From contig NZ_AUJX01000024.1 in NCBI RefSeq assembly GCF_000424445.1, positions 1-64,000 on the forward strand: a stretch of 64,000 bases of DNA. The letters run 5' to 3'. The DNA is from Oribacterium sp. NK2B42. GTDB lineage: Bacteria > Bacillota > Clostridia > Lachnospirales > Lachnospiraceae. Under the pieces are notes generated by a model. It saw nothing but the letters and a program-made list of their open reading frames with translations. It was not told the DNA's origin and made no database searches. Numbering within the stretch: the stretch's first letter is position 1; the number at the start of each line of letters is the position of its first letter. The position numbers and the translations under genes are program-made. Shown in pieces: positions 52,449 through 61,490 of this stretch.

Positions 52449-54487
52449 TATGAAACTTCTCCTTCCTTTATCATCTGATCAATAGCATCTTTAATTGATG
52501 CTATGGCCTCAGATACTGTACCCTCTTTGAACTGCACTCCGGCGATGGTGCGATGACCGCCTCCTCCAAGCTTTTCCATGAGAACCTGAACATTCATTTC
52601 GTCTATGGAACGTGCAGAGACATATATTATATCATTATAAAGCGTAAGCACAATGCTCGCCTTTATGCCTCTTATGTTCAAAAGCTCATTGGCAGTTTGA
52701 GCACATACTACAGTGGGGCTTTCCAGCCCTTTGGAATCTATGGTGCTGAAAGCATAGGAATTTCTATAGATCTCAGCATTGGAAATAGCTGCAGCTTTGG
52801 CCTGGTAGTCCGTAAAGTTCTCTCTGAAAACTTTTCGTATCCTTGTGATATCCGCTCCGCATCTTCTAAGATAAGCTGCTGCCTCAAAAGTACGTACACC
52901 GGTCTGATTGGTGAATTCCTGAGTATCGATAACTATACCACCGTACATGGCATCGGCTTCGGGACCTTTTACCTTTATACCTCCTCCTATGTACTGCATC
53001 ATCTCAGCTATCATCTCACAGGCACTTGAAGCATAGGGCTCACAATAACTCAGTACTGCGCCCTGAACAGATTCACTGGCCTGACGATGGTGATCAAATA
53101 CTACGATGGTCTTACATACTTTCAAAAGCTCCGGTTCATCAATAATTGATGGTCTGTTACAGTCAACCACCACAAGAACCGTATTGTTATCCACCATCTG
53201 GACAGCCTGGGGACCTGTGATAAACATATCCTCAGGATAATCATCACTTTGCAGGAATCTTTCCTTCAGGGGAAGGATTGTAGAAGTAATAGTGTTTTCA
53301 ACAATATAAGCTCTCTTCCCCAAAGTAGTGGCCATGCGGAATACACCCACAGACGCACCGAGACAGTCAACATCGCTGTTTGCATGCCCCATGATGATAA
53401 CCTTATCCCTGGCCTCCAAAAGCTCCTGGAATGCCTGAGCCTTCACACGGGCCTTTACTCTGGTGGTCTTCTCCTGTGTCTGGGCCTTACCACCGAAGTA
53501 GGTAATGTTTTCATTGGACTTGACCACAGCCTGATCGCCTCCGCGGCCGAGGGCCATATCCATGGAGGTTCTTGCAAACTCATAGTTCTGAACATAGGAT
53601 TCGGCACCGTACCCAAGTCCTATACTTAAGGTGATGGCAAGTTCATTTCCGATATTTACCTGCTTAACCTCTTCCAGAATAGAGAATCTGTCATCCAGCA
53701 TTTTGGATAAGAACTGCTCTTTCATAATGAAGAAGTACTTATCCTTTTCTATCTTTCTTATGAGTCCGCTGACTGTGGAAATATAACGGTTTATCTTTCT
53801 GTCGATAAGTGCGGTAAGAAGAGACCTTTTAACATCCTCTGTCTGCTCCAGAACTTCCTCATAGTTATCTATATATATAAGTCCTATAACGATATGTTCC
53901 CTGTCCAGAGCAAACCTAAGCTGTGTTTCCTCAGTCTCATCTCTGAGATAGACAGCAATAGTCTTCATCTCAGGATTGTATAATGAAGGCATACTTCCAT
54001 CTTCTGTCGTAACCTTCGTTCTGATAAGATCCACAAGATACTTTCTGCCCTGATAGTCCGAGTGCAGCTCCAGTGTGACATCATCTTCGAGAAACATATC
54101 CTCATGAATATTGGGAAACATCTGCATGATATTCCCTGCTGCAGCTTTGTCATCTCCGACTATTTCCTCAAAGCGCCTGTTGCCCCAAAGGACATATCCC
54201 TTTTCGTCAACCATACAGTAAGGTGTGGGCATCTCGTTAAACAATTCCGAATGAATCGCACTTGCACCCATGGCATAAGCCTGTAATGCAGCATGAAGCC
54301 TTGTCTTGCTGGTAATGTATACATACAGGGCAAGGGCTATATATATCAGGATAAAAGGTGCCAGTATCAAAGCCGCATGCGGTTCAAGAAAGGCCAGGAT
54401 AATGTTGGCAGCCACAAGAATCATCGCCAGGATAAAAGGCCATGAAAAATATTGTTCTATTATAAATTGTGGATTTTTCATCTTCAT
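52448..54487 (-). CDS. gdpP: cyclic-di-AMP phosphodiesterase GdpP
   Basis: A 679-residue membrane-bound phosphodiesterase degrading c-di-AMP. Two N-terminal helices (about 13-60) are followed by a PAS-like domain (about 85-190), a degenerate GGDEF domain (about 190-320), and the DHH/DHHA1 catalytic part with GHANSDVDCLGASVG and VFDHHRQ. GGGHRTIAG near the C-terminus is the DHHA1 signature. The order and length are those of YybT/GdpP. It begins the operon with rplI and dnaB. Confidence 0.95.
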   Translation of the reverse strand: MKMKNPQFIIEQYFSWPFILAMILVAANIILAFLEPHAALILAPFILIYIALALYVYITSKTRLHAALQAYAMGASAIHSELFNEMPTPYCMVDEKGYVLWGNRRFEEIVGDDKAAAGNIMQMFPNIHEDMFLEDDVTLELHSDYQGRKYLVDLIRTKVTTEDGSMPSLYNPEMKTIAVYLRDETEETQLRFALDREHIVIGLIYIDNYEEVLEQTEDVKRSLLTALIDRKINRYISTVSGLIRKIEKDKYFFIMKEQFLSKMLDDRFSILEEVKQVNIGNELAITLSIGLGYGAESYVQNYEFARTSMDMALGRGGDQAVVKSNENITYFGGKAQTQEKTTRVKARVKAQAFQELLEARDKVIIMGHANSDVDCLGASVGVFRMATTLGKRAYIVENTITSTILPLKERFLQSDDYPEDMFITGPQAVQMVDNNTVLVVVDCNRPSIIDEPELLKVCKTIVVFDHHRQASESVQGAVLSYCEPYASSACEMIAEMMQYIGGGIKVKGPEADAMYGGIVIDTQEFTNQTGVRTFEAAAYLRRCGADITRIRKVFRENFTDYQAKAAAISNAEIYRNSYAFSTIDSKGLESPTVVCAQTANELLNIRGIKASIVLTLYNDIIYVSARSIDEMNVQVLMEKLGGGGHRTIAGVQFKEGTVSEAIASIKDAIDQMIKEGEVS

Positions 54488-54494
54488 TTTTTAT

Positions 54495-54551
54495 CTCCCA
54501 AAAAGCTAACGCTTTGGGAGCTATTATATCATAATCATTTTGATATGAAAA
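54495..54551 (-). promoter_or_regulatory. gdpP operon promoter with an inverted repeat over the start region
   Basis: On the minus strand TTTTCA (54546-54551), 17 bases, consensus TATAAT (54523-54528). CTCCCAAA and TTTGGGAG (54495-54502 with 54513-54520) form an inverted repeat beginning two bases past the -10. It covers the likely start of transcription and contains the GGGAG ribosome site, so it may be an operator or a 5'-end hairpin. Confidence 0.6.
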
Positions 54552-54592
54552 TAAGACCGTCATGCAGGCATATGCCTGCACAACGGTCTTAT
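54551..54592 (-). terminator. terminator of the rpsF-ssb-rpsR operon
   Basis: ATAAGACCGT (54551-54560) pairs with ACGGTCTTAT (54583-54592), enclosing TGCAGGCA/TGCCTGCA. A T-rich stretch follows on the minus strand. It overlaps the -35 of the next operon by one base. Confidence 0.85.
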
Positions 54593-54645
54593 GTAATCGC
54601 TCCTTAAAATCAGAGATACCCGATTCAAATCGGTATAACTGCTGA

Positions 54646-54912
54646 TTAGTCTACCTGATATGGAAGAAGTGCTACGTGTCTTGCTCTCTTAACTGCAAGT
54701 GTGACAGCTCTCTGGTGAGTTGCACATGTTCCTGTAATTCTTCTTGGAAGAATCTTACCTCTCTCAGAGATATACTTTCTTAATGTAGCTACATCCTTAT
54801 AATCAATAGGCTTTGCTTTCTCGCTGCAGAATACGCAAACTTTTCTTCTGCTGCGGAAACCGCCGGCTCTTCTTGGTCTTGAGCCGCTTCTATCTGACTT
54901 CTGAAATGCCAT
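54646..54912 (-). CDS. rpsR: 30S ribosomal protein bS18
   Basis: An 88-residue ribosomal protein with the typical [36 protein letters not shown] and [21 protein letters not shown] segments. It is slightly extended at the N-terminus by a Ser/Arg-rich stretch. Last gene of rpsF-ssb-rpsR. Confidence 0.97.
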   Translation of the reverse strand: MAFQKSDRSGSRPRRAGGFRSRRKVCVFCSEKAKPIDYKDVATLRKYISERGKILPRRITGTCATHQRAVTLAVKRARHVALLPYQVD

Positions 54913-54954
54913 GGTTAATCCTCCTTGTATAATACCACAAGGGTTTCCCTACGA

Positions 54955-55440
54955 TCAATTAAATGGGAGTCCCTCGTCCTCTACCCCATCAGGTATATTC
55001 ATAAAACCATCACCGATTGAGCTCATGTCCTGCTGTGAAGACATCTGGTTTCCGGAACCAAAGCTCCTTCCACCTGAAAAGCTTCCACCATTGCCGGCTG
55101 AAGCATTCTTGCTCTCTGCAAATTCCTGATTCTCTACAACGATATCTGTTGTATAAACCTTCTGGCCATCCTTATTAGTATAGCTTCCGGTCTGGATTCT
55201 TCCCTCAACAGCAATCTTGGTTCCCTGATGTAAATACTTCTCTGCAAATTCTGCAGATTTACCGAACGCAACGCAGCCGATAAAATCAGCTGTCTGCTGG
55301 TCCTGGGCACCACCTTCATTTCTTCTTACGCGACGATCTACTGCTAAAGTATATCTCGCAATCGCCATAGAGTTTTCACCCTGTGAATATCTCACATCAG
55401 GATCTCTGGTTAATCTACCCATTAGGATAACTTTGTTCAT
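54955..55440 (-). CDS. ssb: single-stranded DNA-binding protein
   Basis: A 161-residue SSB. The OB-fold (1-110) begins MNKVILMGRLTRDPDVRYSQ; a Gly/Ser/Gln-rich tail follows. The C-terminal partner-binding tip ends EDEGLPFN, close to the canonical DDDIPF. It binds ssDNA and recruits replication proteins. An N-terminal RVRRNEGGAQDQQTADF loop is conserved in the family. Confidence 0.95.
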   Translation of the reverse strand: MNKVILMGRLTRDPDVRYSQGENSMAIARYTLAVDRRVRRNEGGAQDQQTADFIGCVAFGKSAEFAEKYLHQGTKIAVEGRIQTGSYTNKDGQKVYTTDIVVENQEFAESKNASAGNGGSFSGGRSFGSGNQMSSQQDMSSIGDGFMNIPDGVEDEGLPFN

Positions 55441-55463
55441 TTTTGTTCTCGCTTTCCGCTTGC

Positions 55464-55802
55464 TTACTCAGCTTTCTCTTCTGCAGCAGCTTCTGGAGCT
55501 ACAGCCTCTGTCTCAGCTTCAGGCTTAACAACAAGATATCTGATAACTGGTTCCATAATGCGAAGACGACTCTCAAGCTCATTTGGAGTTGTGGAATCAC
55601 CTGTAAATGGAATGAAATAGTAGAAGCCTTCCTTCATATGCTGAATTTCATATGCAAGTCTCTTCTTACCCCACTCCTGGATGTTCTCTCCAACAGTGCC
55701 ACCGAAACGGGTGATATATCCCTTAATCTTTTCGAGAGCAGCTGTTCTCTCCTCATCTTCGAGCTTCGCACTCAGAACAACACATACCTCATATTTGTTC
55801 AT
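55464..55802 (-). CDS. rpsF: 30S ribosomal protein bS6
   Basis: A 112-residue ribosomal protein with MNKYEVCVVLSAKLEDEERT, the EWGKKRLAYEI strand and GFYYFIPFTGD. An Ala/Glu-rich C-terminal tail (about 95-112) is present. First gene of the rpsF-ssb-rpsR operon. Confidence 0.96.
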   Translation of the reverse strand: MNKYEVCVVLSAKLEDEERTAALEKIKGYITRFGGTVGENIQEWGKKRLAYEIQHMKEGFYYFIPFTGDSTTPNELESRLRIMEPVIRYLVVKPEAETEAVAPEAAAEEKAE

Positions 55803-55934
55803 CTGCTTTTACCTCCTTTTGGTCTCTGGCTTCCGTACCACACGGAAACAAGGATTTTTATAGATACGGTTATGTATCGTAACAAAAAAGTTCTTAGTTT
55901 GCAAGCTTTTTTATTTAAATTTTTGTTTTTACTG

Positions 55935-56129
55935 TTACTTATTGATTTCTGCTTTTTTTAATTTTTTGACCATGGAGTTAACTTTGGATCTTGGCAGCAT
56001 CAAAATATGTCCGCATCCGGTGCATTTTATACGGATGTCAGCCCCAACTCTCATAATCTCCCATTCACAGGATCCGCAGGGATGCTGTTTTTTCACTGTT
56101 ATGATATCACCTGTCTCAAGATTATCCAT
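55935..56129 (-). CDS. DUF951 zinc-ribbon-type small protein
   Basis: A 64-residue DUF951 protein. Cys18, Cys21, Cys36 and Cys39 form two CxxC pairs that probably hold zinc; the fold is a small beta domain (GDIITVKKQHPCGSCEWEI). The family commonly neighbours rpsF in Firmicutes, as here. Its molecular role is unknown. Confidence 0.92.
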   Translation of the reverse strand: MDNLETGDIITVKKQHPCGSCEWEIMRVGADIRIKCTGCGHILMLPRSKVNSMVKKLKKAEINK

Positions 56130-56200
56130 CGTTCTCCCCTTTTTATCTGATTCTCAACTATAATAACCGAATCAGGTATGAAAATCCATATGGCTCCTGA

Positions 56201-56896
56201 TTAATCCATGCCATCTTCTTCTATTTCGCTGGCTGTACTTATAAATACCCCGGATATTCTGTCCAGTGTACTCTCAGTTGCCATATAAGCGGATTCAGGT
56301 ATCTCTTCATTATTATCTGTATCATTATCTTTAACCATGGCATTTTCTTTCTTAATATCTGAATACAGTTTTAAATTCCCGATACCGATGTTTACCTCTT
56401 CAGGCTCCGAAACAAACCCGGAACTTCCGTCAGGACTTGTGGATGCCGTATATATAATGCTTCCGTTTATACTTATTGATCCTTCCGGAGTTTCCTGAAT
56501 CCCGGGAAAACTTATCCTGTAAAAGATTTCCCTTGTTTCCATACTTCCTAAAACAGCATCCGAACTTATTGTTTTCAATTCCTGTTCATCCTCTGCTTTT
56601 TCGATCATTATATCTTCAGAATCAAATCGGTCATTTATCTCATAAGTTATATTCTCTGACAGATATACGGGTACAGATCCGGTATTCTCAACCTTAACCG
56701 AAAAATCGATTTCACTGTCATTACTGATTTCTTCAGGTAAGTTGTAAAAAACAGGTTCCGATACTTTTAATCCAATGCTGGCAGAACTTACTCTTATATC
56801 CTTCTGCTTTTTATCCACATATACCGCACCTGTACCGCCTGTCATCATGAGAAATATTATAAGGATCAATAGAGTATTACCAATACTCCGTTTCAT
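56201..56896 (-). CDS. secreted TasA/camelysin-associated-type protein
   Basis: A 231-residue exported protein, N-terminal hydrophobic segment about 5-26. The mature part is beta-rich (EIDFSVKVENTGSVPVYLSENITYEI), typical of an immunoglobulin-like or TasA-like domain, then an acidic, Asn/Asp-rich tail. It starts two bases after the TasA-like gene and is transcribed with it and with sipW. It may be a second fibre component or an accessory of the SipW-dependent surface system. Family assignment is by context and fold impression. Confidence 0.6.
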   Translation of the reverse strand: MKRSIGNTLLILIIFLMMTGGTGAVYVDKKQKDIRVSSASIGLKVSEPVFYNLPEEISNDSEIDFSVKVENTGSVPVYLSENITYEINDRFDSEDIMIEKAEDEQELKTISSDAVLGSMETREIFYRISFPGIQETPEGSISINGSIIYTASTSPDGSSGFVSEPEEVNIGIGNLKLYSDIKKENAMVKDNDTDNNEEIPESAYMATESTLDRISGVFISTASEIEEDGMD

Positions 56897-56898
56897 AA

Positions 56899-57570
56899 TT
56901 ACAATAATTCACTATCCTCGTTTGCCCAAGCTACATCCTTGATGAACTCCCAGCTGAGATCGTCTTCAATATTCTTAGTCTGTATTCCGTATACTTCGGC
57001 AATGACTTCACAGGTACTGTCCATAAATCTTGATCCTGCATTTAATCCAAGCATCAGCTTCAGATCCACTGTACTTGTATTGTCTGAGTTTGCCTCCAGC
57101 ACACCGTTATTTACCACAAATTTTGCAACCTTATTGTTATTTGTTAAGGATATAAACTTAATGTCGTTTTCCTTGATCTCTTCAATGGAAATATCATCAA
57201 CAAAGTCTTTTCCGTAATACTTCGGATCAACCTGTCTGTCTTCATCCGTCATGCTTCCTTCAAGATCCTGTATAAACCATTCAACCGTATCGGACATCGG
57301 CACTGAGGAAATAAGTGTGATTTCCGTGAATACCATTACATCTGCTTCTCCGGTATTGGAAACCGTATAGCTCAGTTCTTTACAGTCCCCCGGCAGCATA
57401 TCGCATACCCTCTCATCAGTGAATTTTGATGCATCTACCGATATACCGAGATTAGCCGCTGTTGCGACAACATCGATACATTTTGTGTCTGTAAAATATG
57501 CATATGCACCGGTTAATGCTGACATAATTGCAATTATCCCGGCTGCTGCTGCAATTCTCTTCTTTTTCAT
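56899..57570 (-). CDS. TasA/camelysin-like secreted protein with SipW-type signal
   Basis: A 223-residue exported protein. The start (KKKRIAAAAGIIAIMSALTGAYAYFTDT) has the SipW-cognate class signal peptide, with AYAYFTD at the cleavage region. The mature part resembles CalY/TasA/Peptidase M73 fibre proteins (ELSYTVSNTGEADVMVF). Such proteins form matrix fibres in B. subtilis. It lies directly downstream of the sipW gene, its likely processing enzyme. Whether it polymerises is not predictable. Confidence 0.8.
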   Translation of the reverse strand: MKKKRIAAAAGIIAIMSALTGAYAYFTDTKCIDVVATAANLGISVDASKFTDERVCDMLPGDCKELSYTVSNTGEADVMVFTEITLISSVPMSDTVEWFIQDLEGSMTDEDRQVDPKYYGKDFVDDISIEEIKENDIKFISLTNNNKVAKFVVNNGVLEANSDNTSTVDLKLMLGLNAGSRFMDSTCEVIAEVYGIQTKNIEDDLSWEFIKDVAWANEDSELL

Positions 57571-57701
57571 ATTAGTTATTAACTCCTTTTTACCGATAAT
57601 AATATTTTTGAAACTGATATCCGCTGTTCTTATTATGCAATCAAGATAACTCCGCTTTAGGTAGGTAGCCTGAATTCTTTTTTGATCAGCTTTTAACAGA
57701 A

Positions 57702-58124
57702 TCAGAACAGTATAAATTTCACTGTCCCAATGATATCTTTTTCCTGAAGTCTTCCCGGATCTTCACAATTGTTTGCATCGCCCTTTGTTATATATCCGCC
57801 TTCGTCTTTATCAACGATCCGGTGTGTAACGTATTCATTAAGTCCGAATTTTTTTTGACTGAACATGACGATATCATTCACCTCCGGTGATCCTTCCTTC
57901 TCTTTGATCAGTATTATCTTTCCTGAAGTAAATGTGGGCTCCATAGAATTTGATAAGACGACCACCGGTTTCCATCCGAACAGAAAAAACGGTTCTCCCT
58001 GACCGGCTTCACGATAGGAACAAACAATAACATAAAGAGCCGCTAATATCAGGAGCACCGAAAAGCCCGATGATAATAAAGACACTATTTTACAAAACTT
58101 AACTCTTAATACTCCCAAATTCAT
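57702..58124 (-). CDS. sipW: SipW-type signal peptidase I
   Basis: A 140-residue ER-type (archaeal/eukaryal-like) signal peptidase. One N-terminal membrane segment (about 18-35) is followed by SNSMEPTF with the nucleophile Ser60, THRIVDKD with His101 replacing the usual Lys, and TKGDANN. This is the Ser/His arrangement of SipW, which processes TasA-family proteins. It is shorter than B. subtilis SipW because it lacks the C-terminal membrane segment. First gene of the cluster, behind a long 5' region. Confidence 0.88.
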   Translation of the reverse strand: MNLGVLRVKFCKIVSLLSSGFSVLLILAALYVIVCSYREAGQGEPFFLFGWKPVVVLSNSMEPTFTSGKIILIKEKEGSPEVNDIVMFSQKKFGLNEYVTHRIVDKDEGGYITKGDANNCEDPGRLQEKDIIGTVKFILF

Positions 58125-58690
58125 TTGATTAAACTCCTTTTCGATCCGGAAATCACAAGATCAATTACTTTATTTTTCTTATTTGGGATACCTGTAAAAC
58201 CTTACTTTAGGCGATCTCCTTTCTTCATTATCGCTTTTACCCCTGCAGGATAATCCGGCATTATTCCTAATGCTTCCCGGGATCATCATCTGCTTACACC
58301 ACTATATGAAAGGCTTAGAGTGTTATGAACTTATTCCATCTGCAAACCTGCGCTTATGATCTGCATATGAACATTTTCACAGTCATCATATTTCTGATGA
58401 AACTATGACATTGACCTGTTGCCTTTATTTAATTCCGGTTTAGGGATTTTTATCTCTGCTCGATCGGCAGGAATCAGATTTCCTGTTTCAGAGACACTAA
58501 GACTATACGGAAAAGCTGTCTTTTCCATACAGATATGAGCTCTTACAAATACCTCATAAGAAAAAAGCACGAGAAACTCTATAAACCAAAAGGTTCATTG
58601 ACATTTCTCATGCTTGAAGATTATCACATTATATATTTTTTTAAAATTGTCTAAAAAACGACTATAGTTCTTTTTTAGACTATTTTTTTG
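58125..58690 (-). promoter_or_regulatory. long structured region upstream of sipW
   Basis: This 566-base gap has no gene. A terminator (58561-58615: AAGCACGAGAAA pairs with TTTCTCATGCTT, then six T) lies past the end of the trmN-like gene. A second hairpin (58649-58680, GTCTAAAAAA/TTTTTTAGAC) lies before it. Between them the minus strand shows TATAAT with a weak -35. Several smaller hairpins follow towards sipW, such as CAGGAA/TTCCTG. I recognise no known riboswitch. Confidence 0.45.
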
Positions 58691-59413
58691 TCAGGAAACC
58701 GCATAAATACGTAATATTTCATCTGTATAAATTTTTTTATCTTTATATACGATAAGCGGTTTTTCCACAGTCAATTGGGTTTTTCCACCCTTAACAGCTT
58801 CCAGCAATACCATATTGGCTTCGCTGTTTTCATAGGGATATACCATTCTCATTCTCTTTGGTTCAAGCTGGAATTTCCTTAGCTCATTAAAGATATCCAC
58901 CAAACGGTTAGGTCTGTGCACCATGTAGAACCTGCCGTTTGACTTCAGGGTCAATGCTGCTGCCGAACAAACATCAGCCAGCGTGCACATAACTTCATGC
59001 CTTGAAATAAGCTTTCTGTCTGTGGTATTACGAAGTCCTGCGTTCATATAAGGTGGATTGCAGGTTACAACATTCATACTGGAATTCATCCCAAGGTTAC
59101 GTATCTCCCTGAGATCTCCCTGTATTATCTTCATGCGCCCTTCCTGCTTATTTAGCTTTACGGATCTTTCAGCCATATCCGCAACATCCTTTTGCAGTTC
59201 CAGACCTGTTATATCTTTACAACCGGTTTTAGCGGCAAGTAGAAGCGGTACTATACCGGTACCGCTGCATAGATCGAGAAGCTTTGTATCCTCTGTAACC
59301 GACTGAAGTGCATAATTTGCCAGAAGGACAGCGTCCATTCCAAAGCAAAAACCATCGGTATCCTGGATTATTTTATAACCGTTACATTGAAGATCATCTA
59401 TTCGTTCAGCCAT
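58691..59413 (-). CDS. tRNA1(Val) A37 N6-methyltransferase-like protein
   Basis: A 240-residue SAM-dependent methyltransferase of the TrmN6/YabB type. Motif I is LLDLCSGTGIVPLLLA, and the catalytic NPPY occurs in VVTCNPPYMNAG, characteristic of N6-adenine methylation. The FGMDAVLLANYAL N-terminal block is typical of the family. It follows ricT by two bases, as in the Firmicute holB-ricT-trmN order. Confidence 0.88.
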   Translation of the reverse strand: MAERIDDLQCNGYKIIQDTDGFCFGMDAVLLANYALQSVTEDTKLLDLCSGTGIVPLLLAAKTGCKDITGLELQKDVADMAERSVKLNKQEGRMKIIQGDLREIRNLGMNSSMNVVTCNPPYMNAGLRNTTDRKLISRHEVMCTLADVCSAAALTLKSNGRFYMVHRPNRLVDIFNELRKFQLEPKRMRMVYPYENSEANMVLLEAVKGGKTQLTVEKPLIVYKDKKIYTDEILRIYAVS

Positions 59414-59415
59414 TA

Positions 59416-60387
59416 TTAATCATCCAGTCCTGATTTGGGATCACTTTTCTCAAGCTTTTCCAATGCCTCTATATCTTCATCTTCCTTTGATTTCTGGGCA
59501 TATCTGTTCCCTTTTCCGGATCCGTTTTTGCCATCCGGTTTTTTATCATTACCGTTACCGCCTTTTCTGCGTGGCTTAAACTTAAGCTCTGAAACCTTGT
59601 ATTCCCTTAATTCCTTTTCGTCTTCTTTTTCAAGATTGACTATCACCTTAACCTTCTGGTTAAGAACGGATACGGATGTAACCTCACCCTTGAGACCATC
59701 GGGGGTAGTAACCGTATCACCCATTAAAGGAAGTCTGGAATTTAAAAACTCATATACTTCTTCTTCATTTTTTAAGCAGCACATGAGTCTTCCGCAGACA
59801 CCGGAAATGTTGGTTGGATTCAGGCTGAGTCCCTGTTCCTTTGCCATACGTATGGAAACAGGGGCGAAATCAGAAAGGAATGTATGGCAGCATAAGGGTC
59901 TTCCACATGAACCATATCCGCCAAGAATTTTCGTTTCATCTCTGACGCCTACCTGTCTAAGCTCGATTCGTGTTCTGAATATAGAAGCAAGATCCTTTAC
60001 CAGGGCTCTGAAATCCACCCTGCCATCTGATGTAAAGTAGAAAAGTACTTTTCCTCTGTCAAAAGTATATTCAACATCGATAAGCTTCATATCAAGGTTA
60101 TGCTTTCTGATCTTTTCCAGACAAACCTTAAAAGCTTCTCTTTCCTTTTCACGGTTTTCTTCGTGATGCAGATCATCATCTTTATCAGCTTTTCTGATAA
60201 CAGGTTTTAGCGGCTGAATGATCTTTTCATCTTCAGTATCACTGTTTCCCATTACCACAAAACCATACTCAACACCTCTCGCGGTTTCTACGATTGCGTG
60301 ATCTCCTCTGTTGAACTTTATTGTGCCGGGGGCAAAATAATATACCTTCCCCGCTGTTCTGAATCGTACTCCTATAACCTCTGTCAT
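59416..60387 (-). CDS. ricT: PSP1-family RicT (YaaT) protein
   Basis: A 323-residue PSP1-domain protein of the YaaT/RicT type. GGYGSCGRPLCC and ISGVCGRLMCCLK hold the cysteines that bind Fe-S clusters in B. subtilis RicT. The C-terminus is low complexity, rich in Gly, Lys and Asp. In B. subtilis RicT with RicA/RicF helps RNase Y mature mRNAs and affects sporulation and competence. It is linked to holB and the trmN-like gene. Confidence 0.93.
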   Translation of the reverse strand: MTEVIGVRFRTAGKVYYFAPGTIKFNRGDHAIVETARGVEYGFVVMGNSDTEDEKIIQPLKPVIRKADKDDDLHHEENREKEREAFKVCLEKIRKHNLDMKLIDVEYTFDRGKVLFYFTSDGRVDFRALVKDLASIFRTRIELRQVGVRDETKILGGYGSCGRPLCCHTFLSDFAPVSIRMAKEQGLSLNPTNISGVCGRLMCCLKNEEEVYEFLNSRLPLMGDTVTTPDGLKGEVTSVSVLNQKVKVIVNLEKEDEKELREYKVSELKFKPRRKGGNGNDKKPDGKNGSGKGNRYAQKSKEDEDIEALEKLEKSDPKSGLDD

Positions 60388-60569
60388 ATATTCCCCCGGA
60401 ATAAAGCATTATTCCTTACTTTCTTAATCTTTCTTATTTACAGCTGTTCTGTAAATCTATATCTGTACTACCAATTTTTTACATAATCACATTATCAATC
60501 CATAAGCTTTAAACTCATCGATTAATGCTGAGTCTGACCTCTTACGCTCAAGTTCATGTCTGACAGGCT

Positions 60570-61490
60570 TTAATTGTTTTTCTGTCTGAGACTAAGCAGG
60601 AAATCTTCCAGTAACAGTTCTCTGTTAACATTAATCGATAAATCTCTTATAGCTTTTTCCACCATATCGGTAGCCATTCCTATTTTTTCATAGCTCATAT
60701 TAAGAGACATCCTTATAATATCCTGCGATATCTCCTGTCCATACAAAAGCTCGGTTTTTGACGTGCTTTTATAGCATAACACATCCCTTAAAAAAATTTC
60801 AATAAAGTGAAGGAATGTGTTCATGGGCACTTTACACTCCTTGCATACCTTATCCACAAAATCCAGTATTTCTTTTCCGTTTTTAAAAGTGATCTCAGAA
60901 AGAAAATGAGCCGTTTCCCCCGACCAGTCTTCTTTGATCATATCTCCGAAGGTCTCTTTTATATCCTTTTCTCCGGCTTTAATCTCTATAACTCTGGAAA
61001 GAATGGTTTCGAGAAATGCATCAGAGTTTATGGCCAGAAGCATTATCACCACATATTGAGGCGGTTCCTCCAATGTCTTCAGCAATGCATTTTGAGCCTG
61101 TGGATTCATACCTTCAGCATGCTCGATGAGATATATCTTATAGCCTGCTTCATAAGGTCTTATTTCAACAGTGCTGTTAACATTATTCCTTATGTTTCCT
61201 ACTGATATCATTGTAGGATTATCCTCAGGTCTGTCGGGAACAATACTTATGAGATCAGGATGCTCCCGGTTTTGAACCCTTTTTTTTACGCTGTTTTCCC
61301 ATTCTTCCCGTGAGGCATAATTTCTTTCTTCAAAAATAGGTACTGAATTATCTCTATCTTCCAACGCAGGATCAAGCAGCAATAATTTTTCAGCAAAAGC
61401 AATGGCTTCGGCTTTAATCATTGCCATGTCTTCTCCCTCGATCAGATAAGCATTATATATTTGATTTTCCGGTATCCTTAATGATTTCAT
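60570..61490 (-). CDS. holB: DNA polymerase III delta-prime subunit
   Basis: A 306-residue clamp-loader-type AAA+ protein. IYLIEHAEGMNPQAQNALLKTLEEPPQYVVIML is the characteristic delta-prime region (no longer stretch than the run around residues 119-150 is needed to identify it). The zinc module and Walker A are lost or degenerate, as in many delta-prime proteins. Its ATG lies 38 bases inside the end of the gmk gene, with GGAAG upstream, so the two are translationally coupled. Confidence 0.88.
   Translation of the reverse strand: MKSLRIPENQIYNAYLIEGEDMAMIKAEAIAFAEKLLLLDPALEDRDNSVPIFEERNYASREEWENSVKKRVQNREHPDLISIVPDRPEDNPTMISVGNIRNNVNSTVEIRPYEAGYKIYLIEHAEGMNPQAQNALLKTLEEPPQYVVIMLLAINSDAFLETILSRVIEIKAGEKDIKETFGDMIKEDWSGETAHFLSEITFKNGKEILDFVDKVCKECKVPMNTFLHFIEIFLRDVLCYKSTSKTELLYGQEISQDIIRMSLNMSYEKIGMATDMVEKAIRDLSINVNRELLLEDFLLSLRQKNN

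Noticed and set aside
58125-58690. Cyclic-di-GMP riboswitch before sipW
   Set aside because: A short CCTAAACC-like piece is present, but the other conserved GEMM elements and the paired helices are absent.
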